From Alteromonas portus (GTDB taxonomy: Bacteria > Pseudomonadota > Gammaproteobacteria > Enterobacterales > Alteromonadaceae), in assembly GCF_005117025.1 (NCBI RefSeq), contig NZ_SWCO01000005.1, positions 1 to 64,000 on the forward strand: a stretch of DNA of 64,000 nucleotides. Direction: 5' to 3'. The translations under genes were made by a program, and so were the position numbers. Below the pieces are notes generated by a model. That model was not told the DNA's origin and ran no database searches. It saw nothing but the letters and a program-made list of their open reading frames with translations. This document shows positions 9,108 through 17,188 of the stretch, one piece after another; position 1 is the first letter of the stretch, and every line of letters begins with the position of its first letter.

Positions 9108-9691
9108 TATGCGAGTAACTCATCCAATGTGTTTTTCATGCGTGCAAGAGATTCATCGTCTAGGCAAAAAACCACGCGCATACTGAACGACGAGATAGCA
9201 ATAACAAACTGAACTTCCATTACTAAGCTGTGCTGCCACTGTAGCTCATCGAAGTTTGCTTTGTCGGGTAAAAACAATGTTGGCATATTTAGGTTGGTAG
9301 TGAGTTCCAACTGTTCAGAAAGGCCTGCTAAACAAGCGCCAGCTAAAATATTGCAAAGCTCTAAAATAATTTCTTGAATGTCTTCCTTGCTCAACGGTTC
9401 GTCGTAATCCATCAACGTAGCGACCTCACTCAACCCAGCTTGAGATAGCACAGACATGACTTCACCGTGTACATCGCCCAAAAAAGACTGACGAGTGTAG
9501 AAAGCATCTTCAGTTTCAAACAAAAGACTGTAGAGCTGAGTAGGGGTAACAGCTGAAATTTTAGGTATAGAAATATCGATTTTAGTTTCTATTAATTGAG
9601 CAAGTGAGTTTGCAGCTTGCCCCATTGAAATATTCAGCAGCTCTTGAAGGGCGTCTCTTTGCTCTTCATCCAGTGGTAGTACAATACTCAT
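9107..9691 (-). CDS. CheC-like phosphatase
   Basis: The 194-residue protein matches the CheC/CheX/FliY family, which dephosphorylates CheY-type response regulators. Both ExxN catalytic signatures are present: E17 and N20 in ELLNISMGQAANSL, and E111 and N114 in ELCNILAGACLAGL. Two active sites are the state of true CheC rather than a degenerate relative. The gene overlaps the response regulator gene by 4 bases and the kinase gene by 1, so the three are translated as a unit. No cheA, cheW or flagellar gene is nearby. This suggests a dedicated phosphatase for the neighbouring regulator, which is inference from context. Confidence 0.88.
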   Translation of the reverse strand: MSIVLPLDEEQRDALQELLNISMGQAANSLAQLIETKIDISIPKISAVTPTQLYSLLFETEDAFYTRQSFLGDVHGEVMSVLSQAGLSEVATLMDYDEPLSKEDIQEIILELCNILAGACLAGLSEQLELTTNLNMPTLFLPDKANFDELQWQHSLVMEVQFVIAISSFSMRVVFCLDDESLARMKNTLDELLA

Positions 9692-10053
9692 AAATACCCC
9701 AGCTCAAACAATGCCATGGCAAGCTCTTCTTTATCTAAAGGCTTACGAAGAAAGCGCTTAGCACCAAGCGACATAACAATCTTCTGTTTTTCAGGCTGAA
9801 AATCAGCGCTTATTACGATCACGTTTGGCATGTTAGGTCTTGCGTGCAAAAACTCTAGCACTCCAACGCCATCTACTTCAGGCATGGTAAGGTCTAAAAG
9901 AATGAGTGCAAATTCGCTTTCGGAAAGTGAATTTATCGCTTCTTGTCCGTTTGTTGCCTCGGTTATGTCGTACTCCAAATCTTGAGGGAGCGAGCGAATA
10001 ACGCTGCGCCTCGACAGCTTGGAATCATCAGCAACTAGTACAGAAAGTGACAT
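9688..10053 (-). CDS. CheY-like single-domain response regulator
   Basis: This is a stand-alone receiver domain of 121 residues. The phosphoacceptor is D54 in LILLDLTMPEVDG, the acidic pocket is D9-D10 in VLVADDSK, and the conserved lysine is K104 in FLRKPLDKEE. There is no output domain, so it should act by protein interaction. It is the first gene of the operon with the CheC-like phosphatase and the PAS kinase, giving a kinase, phosphatase and receiver in one transcript. The SD-like sequence AGGAGG lies about 8 bases before the ATG. The 253-bp gap upstream holds no other gene. Confidence 0.92.
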   Translation of the reverse strand: MSLSVLVADDSKLSRRSVIRSLPQDLEYDITEATNGQEAINSLSESEFALILLDLTMPEVDGVGVLEFLHARPNMPNVIVISADFQPEKQKIVMSLGAKRFLRKPLDKEELAMALFELGYL

Positions 10054-10306
10054 TTACAGCCTCCTTGAGCGGCATTCAATGTGGTGCCTTTTTAGTAAAG
10101 TATGTGCAACTTTTGCGTTACTGCAACAATACCTCTAAAAATTATTGTTGTAGTCATGCTCTACCTGCTTGTTAACTGATTTGAGTATATGACAAAGGTG
10201 ACTTTTGTGCGTATTAGACTTTTAGTTGAATTGATAGGTTGTGGGGGATGGAATGGTTGGGAAGCCAAGATGGGCGTGGATCGGTCCTGATACACGCCGT
10301 CAATAT

Positions 10307-11485
10307 CTAACCCTTTTGCATTAACTGCATCTTTTCTAAAGCGGCAGGCATAGCATCAACATAACGTTTAACGTCAGCAATTTTGCCCATGCTCACTCGA
10401 GACCAATTATTATAGGTGCGGTAAATGCCTCGTATAAGTATATCTTTTTCAGCCATAGCTTGGCGGAAATAGTCGGCGTTGCCGTCACCCAAATTAACAA
10501 AAATAAAGTTAGTACTTGAGGGGAGGGCTGTCAAACCATTCGCTTTAACAGCATCCATAACCATGGATTTACCCTCATAGATTTTCTCTTTCGAAAACGC
10601 TAAAAAAGCGTCGTCATTGTAGCTTGCAATTGCGGCTGCAAGGCCCGCTTGATTCAATGTGTAACCGCCCATACCGTAGCGATTAATCCACTCGGTATTT
10701 TCCTCTGACGCGATTAAGTAGCCTACGCGCATACCTGCTAAGCCATAAATTTTTGAGAAGGTTCTTGCTACAATGACATTATGCCCGGCCTTTACAAGCG
10801 GGATCATAGAATGTTTTGGCGGCTCATCGATAAGTTCGTTATAGGCCTCATCCACCAGAACCAGCGTTTTCTTAGAGGCTTTTATACAGAATTCGCGAAG
10901 TTTATTTGGGTCAAGTACTTTGCCTGTCGGATTGTTAGGGTTACAGATATGTACCATGCCAATTGAGTCATCAATGGCAGCATACATGGCGTCAAGGTCA
11001 ATACCGAGATCTGCTGTATTGGCTATTCTGACTATTTCTGGTGCACCTTGCTTTTCTGGTGCTTTAGACGTGGTATCCCAAAACAGGTCCGGCCCAAGGA
11101 TCTTTCCATTTTTGCTGGCGGCTAGGGCGGCGTAGGACAAAATTGGACTCGACCCAGCACTCAACGAGATATTTTTACGGGTAATACCATGACGCTCCGC
11201 TATCATATCTAACAATGTCATTGCAGCTGGATAAGCGTAATAAGCACCTCCCTGAGCCGAAGCTTGAGCAATGGCTTTTAAGGCTTGTGGACTAGGTCCA
11301 AAAGGGTTTTCATTAGCATTTAATTTCGCTACGCCAGGTTTTGGGCCATAGATAACTGATGCCGCTTCACTTGCGGCTGCACTCGTGGTTTGAGCGCTGA
11401 CTAGATGACTCAAACCAGTCGCACCTATTGCAGAAGCTGCTACCGAGCCACCTAAAAATAAACGTCTTGAACGGTTATAACTCAC
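10307..11485 (-). CDS. Tat-exported class I/II aminotransferase (HisC-like)
   Basis: This is a PLP-dependent aminotransferase related to histidinol-phosphate aminotransferase. It shows NPNNPTGKVLDP, the VDEAYNEL Asp/Tyr motif, and the Schiff-base lysine in ARTFSKIYGLAGMRVGYLI. The first 35 residues are a Tat signal with a twin-arginine motif SRRLFLGG, an Ala-rich hydrophobic stretch and an SAQT cleavage region. The enzyme should therefore be exported after folding with its cofactor. Relatives with a Tat leader are known among HisC-like proteins, but the physiological reaction is not clear. The gene follows the TauE/SafE exporter by 18 bases and lies downstream of the TonB-dependent receptor on the same strand. 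It is unlikely to serve histidine synthesis. Confidence 0.85.
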   Translation of the reverse strand: MSYNRSRRLFLGGSVAASAIGATGLSHLVSAQTTSAAASEAASVIYGPKPGVAKLNANENPFGPSPQALKAIAQASAQGGAYYAYPAAMTLLDMIAERHGITRKNISLSAGSSPILSYAALAASKNGKILGPDLFWDTTSKAPEKQGAPEIVRIANTADLGIDLDAMYAAIDDSIGMVHICNPNNPTGKVLDPNKLREFCIKASKKTLVLVDEAYNELIDEPPKHSMIPLVKAGHNVIVARTFSKIYGLAGMRVGYLIASEENTEWINRYGMGGYTLNQAGLAAAIASYNDDAFLAFSKEKIYEGKSMVMDAVKANGLTALPSSTNFIFVNLGDGNADYFRQAMAEKDILIRGIYRTYNNWSRVSMGKIADVKRYVDAMPAALEKMQLMQKG

Positions 11486-11503
11486 AAAGATTCTCCTTTT
11501 ATT

Positions 11504-12325
11504 TTACATGGCTTTATAGAACATTGCGCTAGAGACAATGACGAGATAAATGCCAAACAATCGCTTTAGCTTTTTCTCGCTAAAGTTATGCGCCATCTTC
11601 GCTCCGATAGGTGCGGTAAAAATTGCCCCTATACTAATAGCAATAAGCGCTGGAATGTTGATATACCCTATAGTGCCAACGGGGAGAGAGGCCGTGTCTG
11701 GATGTTTCATAAATAAGAAGCCGATGGCCCCAGGTAAGCCGATTAAGAACCCCACACCTGCGGCAGTTGCCACGGCTTGTTGTATAGTGCGTTGACACAT
11801 CACCATGGTGATGACCGTAGGAGTTCCGCCACCTATACCAAGTAGTGCAGAGAAGCCACCAAGAACAAAGGCTAAAACTGCTTTGCCTATGCCTCTAGGC
11901 ATATCGAATACAAGACCTGGGCGCACAACAAATTCTGGGAAAAGAAAATACACCGAATAAAGCAATACACCGGCAGCGAATACTACCGTTAAGCCATTTG
12001 CGCTAGAGTTGTTGGCAATTAATAACCCTCCACCAACGCCAAGAATGAGCCAAATACTCCAAGATTTAAGGATTTCAAAATCTACCGCGCCTTTGGCTCG
12101 ATGGGCCATAACCGAACGGGCACTGGAAACCACAATTGATGCTAACGATGTGCCTATTGCAACTTTCACTAGTGCTTCAGAGGGAGGGGTAAAGAAAGGA
12201 AAAACGGCGAGCAGTGCAGGGACCACAACAAAACCCCCACCATTACCGAAAAGGCCTGCGGTGATACCAGCAATGGCGCCAGTTATACATAAGGTAACTA
12301 CAAACCACAGTAGTTCTATTTCCAT
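11504..12325 (-). CDS. TauE/SafE-family membrane exporter
   Basis: This membrane protein of about 273 residues has 8 or so hydrophobic segments. It also has the duplicated glycine-rich signature of the family: GITAGLFGNGGGFVVVPAL near the N terminus and FSALLGIGGGTPTVITMVM near the middle. Family members are implicated in export of sulfite, sulfoacetate or similar anions, and many have unknown substrates. The chosen ATG has GGAG ten bases upstream, and a GTG six codons earlier is the alternative. It is followed closely by the exported aminotransferase, so both are probably cotranscribed. The link with a periplasmic aminotransferase suggests handling of an amino-sulfonate or related product, which is speculation. 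Confidence 0.85.
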   Translation of the reverse strand: MEIELLWFVVTLCITGAIAGITAGLFGNGGGFVVVPALLAVFPFFTPPSEALVKVAIGTSLASIVVSSARSVMAHRAKGAVDFEILKSWSIWLILGVGGGLLIANNSSANGLTVVFAAGVLLYSVYFLFPEFVVRPGLVFDMPRGIGKAVLAFVLGGFSALLGIGGGTPTVITMVMCQRTIQQAVATAAGVGFLIGLPGAIGFLFMKHPDTASLPVGTIGYINIPALIAISIGAIFTAPIGAKMAHNFSEKKLKRLFGIYLVIVSSAMFYKAM

Positions 12326-12408
12326 CGACTTTTTGCTCCACACAATACAGCTTTAAACATTGAATGACCTTTAAATTTTTACTTATATTCCGTTAGTTAA
12401 ATAGGCAA

Positions 12409-12428
12409 ACACCGGCCTAAGCCGGTGT
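12409..12428 (-). terminator. Hairpin between receptor and exporter genes
   Basis: ACACCGGC and GCCGGTGT form an 8-bp stem with a 4-base loop, 14 bases after the TonB-dependent receptor stop codon. On the minus strand only a short T stretch follows. It may partly terminate receptor transcripts or stabilise their 3' ends while allowing some read-through into the exporter gene. Confidence 0.5.
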
Positions 12429-12441
12429 GCGTTAACCTCTA

Positions 12442-15042
12442 TTAAAAGCGGGCGGCTAGGCGTGTGTAATAGTACCCACCCTGCCAATCGACAATTGACC
12501 CCGAATCGTAGACTTGACCACAACAAGCGTCGCCGTTAGTGCTTACATCCGGGTAGTTATCGAATAGATTTCTAATACCTACTGACAAAGTGAGGTTCTC
12601 ATTGATGAGATACGAGCCCTCAATATCAAACATAAACTCGTCGCCGAAGGTTTGAATACTGTCTAAGTTTACATTCTCTCCGTCATCACTCCCTGCGTTT
12701 TCGTACTCGCCGTAATAGCTTAAACGAGCAACTGCAGACCATACGTCGTAGCTATGAGTGACCGAGAAAACTCCGCGCATTTCGGGTGTACTATTCTCAA
12801 AATCGAACCGGTCTTCAGGGTCTAGGAACTCGCTAGCGTCTGAATCGAACTCTGTTTTATTGTAGTTGACAGAGCCAGTTAATATGGTTGAGCCATATTT
12901 AGATTCCATCTTGTAGGTAGCAACTACGTCCAAACCTTCAGTAACGGTATCAAATGCGTTTTGGAAGAAGAATACCCCACCAATTGACTCAGCGCCTGAA
13001 ACGTTTGCTCCCGCAAGAGCTAAGTAATTTTGGTAAGCATCGTAACCTTCAGCATCTGGGTCTGTAACAACGGTTGTTGATACATCGCGCGTTGATACAG
13101 AATATAAGCGGTCCTCAAGTTTAATATTGTAGTAATCGACGGTAAGGGTTACATCACCGTAGTTAGCCGTCATACCTAAGGTAAAGTTGGTCGACTTTTC
13201 GGGCGAAAGCTCTTCTGCTCCCAGTGCTTGTGCTACTTCACCGCCCGCTGGGAATAAGCCCGTTGCCACTGGGAAACCATTAGGTAATCGTGTAGATACG
13301 TTAGTCGTACCCTGCTGACCAGGAGTGGGGGCGCGGAAGCCAGTACCAAATGAAGATCTAAAGCCTACATCGTCGTTCAATTGGTAAAACGCCGCGACCT
13401 TGTACACCACCTCAGAACCGAAATCTGAGTAGTCTTCATAGCGCAATGCTGCTTGTGCGAATAGCTCGTCAGTAATGTCACCCGAAATATCTGTGTATAC
13501 CGCATATGAGTCACGCTCGTATGAGCCTGAGTAGTCAGGTGAATAACCTGGGAAACCATTGGAGCCTACACCTACCACGGTATAAACAGCGTCATCTGGG
13601 TCTGCGCAATTTAAGGTTGAACCGTTCGCGATAACGGCTAAACCGGCAGCGGTAGCAGTGGTTCCATCACAGAATCCATAGGGATCAGAAGTAGCATAAG
13701 GACCTGCAAAATATGAGCTTTCTTCACCTTCAGAAATTTCATATGACTCATCTAGATAACTTGCACCGAAGGCAAGAACGTAACCGCTTAGGTCGTAGGT
13801 GAAGTCAGCTTGTAATTGCGTTTCTTCGTTAGTTAGGTCGCCTGGCTCGAACGACGTGGGTGATTCGTTACCAAGAGAAGGGTTGATAGTATTCGCTAGA
13901 GTATAAGAGATTTCATTATTCCCGTAGCGACCACTGATATCGTAGGTAAGGTCGCCAGACATACCTTTTATGCCACCTACCAAAGAGTAATCAGTGACAT
14001 CTCCGAAGAAGCGTGGAGTGAAGCCACCCGGGAAGAATTCTGTTGGATTCCAAATAGAGCCGTCTTCAAGACGAATGTCTTCGATAGTGCCGTTACCCGG
14101 ATAACGATAATAGAAAGAGCCGTCGCCTTCACTTTCAGAGTAGTTACCAAAAGCGTATAACTCTGCTTCAGCGCTCAGCGCGTAACCCGCGTTAAAAAAC
14201 ACCCGTTTTCCGCTGGTATTAGGTTGGCCCCAAGGTTGTACCACATCTGAGCCGTGAACACTGTTGGCCATGGCTGTTGCATCTGCGATGTATTGGTCTG
14301 ACTGCTCGTCTACACAGAACCACGACTCACAATATTGTTCCCCTCTAAATGTCGCTTCACTATCTGAATATTCAGCTGATATGCTGAAGAAGCCATCATC
14401 ACCAAGAGCGAAGCCTTTGTTTCCTGTAACTGTTATTTGGTCTCCATCACCTTCATAGTAAGTGCCATAGTCGATAGTGAAAGAGCCACCTTCTGTATTG
14501 TTTTTAAGCTGGAAGTTGATTACACCTGCGATTGCATCCGAGCCATACTGAGCTGCTGCACCGTCACGCAATACCTCTACACTTTGGATAGCTGCGGTAG
14601 GTATTGTGGCAATGTCTGGCCCTTGTGTGCCGGAACCACCTATTGAAACAAGTGCTGCTCTATGGCGACGTTTTGAATTTACCAATACTAAGGTTTTATC
14701 TGTCGGCATACCTCTAAGCGTTGCCGGACGAATGAAGGTTCCACCGTCTGAAATGGGTTGTCTGCCAACCGAGTACGACGGTACTAGGGTCATTAGCACA
14801 TTGTTCATATCAGTGAACGCAACGGCTTCTACGTCTTCTGCGGTTAACACATCAACGGGAACAGGTGAACTTGTTACTGACCGCGGCGCGCCTCGTGCGC
14901 CAACAACGGCTATACGTTCAAGGTCTTTAGCTTCTGTGGTTTCTTCACTTGTTTCTTGTGCCTGCACAAGCATTGAGGTGGTGAAGAGAGTTAATCCGGT
15001 AAGTGCGTAACGTACTGCAGTGTGGAGTTTCTTTTGATTCAT
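12442..15042 (-). CDS. TonB-dependent outer-membrane receptor
   Basis: This is a ligand-gated outer-membrane transporter of 866 residues. A signal peptide ends near LVQAQE, followed by a plug domain (about 50-175) with TLRGMPTDKTLVLVNSKRRH and IQSVEVLRDGAAAQYGSDAI. The long beta-barrel closes with the terminal aromatic strand YYTRLAARF. No ferric-siderophore signature was recognised, and the RxxRAAL/SIGGSGTQGPD region resembles receptors of unknown organic ligands. The start is the ATG with GGGAAC just upstream, because four extra codons from a TTG lack support. The divergent LysR gene is its likely regulator. The exporter and aminotransferase genes follow, so the ligand may be their shared substrate. 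Confidence 0.92.
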   Translation of the reverse strand: MNQKKLHTAVRYALTGLTLFTTSMLVQAQETSEETTEAKDLERIAVVGARGAPRSVTSSPVPVDVLTAEDVEAVAFTDMNNVLMTLVPSYSVGRQPISDGGTFIRPATLRGMPTDKTLVLVNSKRRHRAALVSIGGSGTQGPDIATIPTAAIQSVEVLRDGAAAQYGSDAIAGVINFQLKNNTEGGSFTIDYGTYYEGDGDQITVTGNKGFALGDDGFFSISAEYSDSEATFRGEQYCESWFCVDEQSDQYIADATAMANSVHGSDVVQPWGQPNTSGKRVFFNAGYALSAEAELYAFGNYSESEGDGSFYYRYPGNGTIEDIRLEDGSIWNPTEFFPGGFTPRFFGDVTDYSLVGGIKGMSGDLTYDISGRYGNNEISYTLANTINPSLGNESPTSFEPGDLTNEETQLQADFTYDLSGYVLAFGASYLDESYEISEGEESSYFAGPYATSDPYGFCDGTTATAAGLAVIANGSTLNCADPDDAVYTVVGVGSNGFPGYSPDYSGSYERDSYAVYTDISGDITDELFAQAALRYEDYSDFGSEVVYKVAAFYQLNDDVGFRSSFGTGFRAPTPGQQGTTNVSTRLPNGFPVATGLFPAGGEVAQALGAEELSPEKSTNFTLGMTANYGDVTLTVDYYNIKLEDRLYSVSTRDVSTTVVTDPDAEGYDAYQNYLALAGANVSGAESIGGVFFFQNAFDTVTEGLDVVATYKMESKYGSTILTGSVNYNKTEFDSDASEFLDPEDRFDFENSTPEMRGVFSVTHSYDVWSAVARLSYYGEYENAGSDDGENVNLDSIQTFGDEFMFDIEGSYLINENLTLSVGIRNLFDNYPDVSTNGDACCGQVYDSGSIVDWQGGYYYTRLAARF

Positions 15043-15455
15043 TAGTGTTCCCAATCGTGCTTATTGCTACTTAATTTATGAATGCGCGTTGTTAGAACTT
15101 GCACTCTTTCTAGGCACGCACGAGCACCACTTTGATGCAGAGGCATCTTGTAATTGTTATTGTGTAACTCGTGTACAGGAACTAGGCTAAAAACTCTTTG
15201 CCGCTGGTGGAAGAAAGAAGAATATTCAGGGGTATAAAAAAAATATTGAGCCATCTCGAAGCTCGCGATTTTCTTGATATTAGACTTAAGTAGTATCTTA
15301 TATGAGATTTTTTTAATTCAAGAATGGCCTTCATATTTTACATTTTCGCTGCATATAACCTAATGGAATGGCATATACCTTGCTGCCTTCATAAGAGATT
15401 GTTTCAACGGCAATTCAATGCGTTTCAAACTCAGCCATGTTCAAGAGGGGATCTA
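15043..15455. other. Divergent promoter region
   Basis: This 413-bp region between the TonB-dependent receptor and LysR genes holds no credible gene. The upstream in-frame extension of the LysR gene (15324-15455) has no ribosome binding site and is not protein-like. LysR-type regulators usually bind such divergent regions, but I could not pick a convincing T-N11-A site from many AT-rich candidates. Confidence 0.4.
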
Positions 15456-16436
15456 GTGCACTCTAAACAGCTACATTACTTCATTACTACGGTGCGAAAA
15501 GGCAGTATAGCTGCAGCGGCTCGCGCTCTGGATATTGCCCAACCTGCTATTAGTCAGCAGCTAGCGAGTCTAGAACGGGAAGTAAAAGCGAGGCTGTTAG
15601 AAAGAAGCTTTTCAGGAGTTAGCTTAACACCCGCAGGAGAAGTGTTTTACAAGCACGCAGAAAAAATAATGGGTGAAATTGACAACGTGAAAACAGCGTT
15701 AGAGGCGTTTCATGTTGGGCAGCAAAAGGTGATAAAAATAGGCATGCTTCCCTCTATTGGAAACGTACTTTCACTGCCGCTATTAACTGAGATTACGAAG
15801 AATCATAAAAATTTAAAAGTAGAAATCAGCACTGGGCCTTCATACACAATCAACGACTGGCTCGATTCTAAGCAGGTGGATATTGCGTTGACTTACCAGC
15901 AGGCAATAGAACCTAAATTTATGAGTGTAACACCGCTAATTCAAGAGGAGCTGCACCTTGTTTTCACCGCTTCGTCAGCCTACCCCCAATATGCCAAGCT
16001 TCGAGAAAAATCCATCATAAAATTTTGGGAGATAAGTGAGCTGCCTCTTCTGTCGCCAGGAAATAAAGATGCTCTAGGCCAGCTTATTGCCGATTATGAA
16101 AAAGCCACAGGAGTGAGTTTAAAGCATGATCTCGCTTATTCTGGGCAGCTTATGACCGGGTTAAGGCAGGTCATGCAGGGGGAGGGAGTGATGATTCTAC
16201 CTACTTCGGCGATTTTCCATTTAAAGGAGTCAGGGCTGGTATCAACACTTAAAATTACTCAGCCTGAAATGCATAGAACCGTGCTGGCGGCAACAAACAA
16301 ACAGAAAAAATCTGCGCACGATTACGGAAAAATTATCGATATTATTCGAAAAGTCGTCGCGCAAGAGAACGCATTAAACCACTGGTGCGGCACACTGGAG
16401 TTTGCCGCATCTTCCTTTGTAGCGAAATCAGCGTAA
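15456..16436 (+). CDS. LysR-family transcriptional regulator
   Basis: This LysR-type regulator has 326 residues. The N-terminal winged helix reads KQLHYFITTVRKGSIAAAAR then ALDIAQPAISQQLASLERE. The LTPAGEVFYKHAEKIM linker follows, then the substrate-binding domain starting near residue 90. I place the start at a GTG with AGAGGGG six bases before it. The open frame extends 44 codons further upstream, but that part is Cys/Phe-rich and not LysR-like. It is transcribed away from the TonB-dependent receptor, exporter and aminotransferase genes and is their likely regulator. The effector is unknown. Confidence 0.9.
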   Translation: MHSKQLHYFITTVRKGSIAAAARALDIAQPAISQQLASLEREVKARLLERSFSGVSLTPAGEVFYKHAEKIMGEIDNVKTALEAFHVGQQKVIKIGMLPSIGNVLSLPLLTEITKNHKNLKVEISTGPSYTINDWLDSKQVDIALTYQQAIEPKFMSVTPLIQEELHLVFTASSAYPQYAKLREKSIIKFWEISELPLLSPGNKDALGQLIADYEKATGVSLKHDLAYSGQLMTGLRQVMQGEGVMILPTSAIFHLKESGLVSTLKITQPEMHRTVLAATNKQKKSAHDYGKIIDIIRKVVAQENALNHWCGTLEFAASSFVAKSA

Positions 16437-16480
16437 CACGAGGCTTACCACCATAAAGGCGCTAACAAGCACAAGCAGCT

Positions 16481-17188
16481 TTATGACTCAGGCAAAGCAA
16501 TATCAACCAGCACAGGTAGATGATCTGAAAACACCCTAGTTTTCGCATTTTTAAGCTTTCTGCACGACTTTACTTCGATATCCTCTGTGACCCAAACTCG
16601 GTCTAAAGAAAACACCGGAAAATGACTGGGAAATGTGGCGCCAATTTTTTGTTGTGATAGCAACTGGTTTAATGCTTTAAATGCTTTAGAGAAAAACTGC
16701 CATTCATTGAAATCTCCTGCCAGAAACAGGGGGGTTTTTCTCTCTTTCAAACGCTGTGAAAGGTGCTCGTGAAGCATGGAGAACTGCGAACGACGCTCTA
16801 ACTTTTTTAGACCTTTGTGAGTATTCACCACCGTCAGAGGAGTTTTTTCAGTCTTCAATTCGACAATTTGCACATTTCTTGGCTGTCGTCCTTTCTGACT
16901 TACGTCCACAGTATCGTGTTTTAAAACGTCAAATCGAGTTAATATTGCATTTCCGTACCAACCATTTGACTCTCTTATGGCTGGCGAGGGGATCAGTTTG
17001 AACGTATTGTTAGCGCATATGTCTTTAATGTCCTGAGCTGTATCACGTTCACCAGGACGAGTGTCCATTTCTTGAAGCAGTACCACGTCCGCACCACTGT
17101 TTGCTAGAAACTGCCCTATGCGTTTGTAGTCGTGCTGCTTGTCTCTGCCCACCCCACTATGAATATTGTAAGTCACTATGCGGCACAT
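16481..17188 (-). CDS. Endonuclease/exonuclease/phosphatase family protein (YbhP-like)
   Basis: This 235-residue EEP-fold hydrolase shows VTYNIHSGVG at the start, the catalytic Glu in DVVLLQEMDT, VVNTHKGL in the middle, AGDFNEW near residue 155 and the terminal SDHLPVLVDIA. These motifs supply the metal-binding and catalytic His/Asp residues of the DNase I-like fold. The start overlaps the end of the phospholipase D-VTT gene by 13 bases, implying translational coupling. In E. coli the EEP gene ybhP sits beside the cardiolipin synthase clsB. The arrangement here mirrors that pairing and suggests a phospholipid-related substrate, which is inference. Confidence 0.85.
   Translation of the reverse strand: MCRIVTYNIHSGVGRDKQHDYKRIGQFLANSGADVVLLQEMDTRPGERDTAQDIKDICANNTFKLIPSPAIRESNGWYGNAILTRFDVLKHDTVDVSQKGRQPRNVQIVELKTEKTPLTVVNTHKGLKKLERRSQFSMLHEHLSQRLKERKTPLFLAGDFNEWQFFSKAFKALNQLLSQQKIGATFPSHFPVFSLDRVWVTEDIEVKSCRKLKNAKTRVFSDHLPVLVDIALPES

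Noticed and set aside
15324..15455. Longer N terminus for the LysR regulator
   Set aside because: The extension is not LysR-like, and a good SD precedes the downstream GTG.
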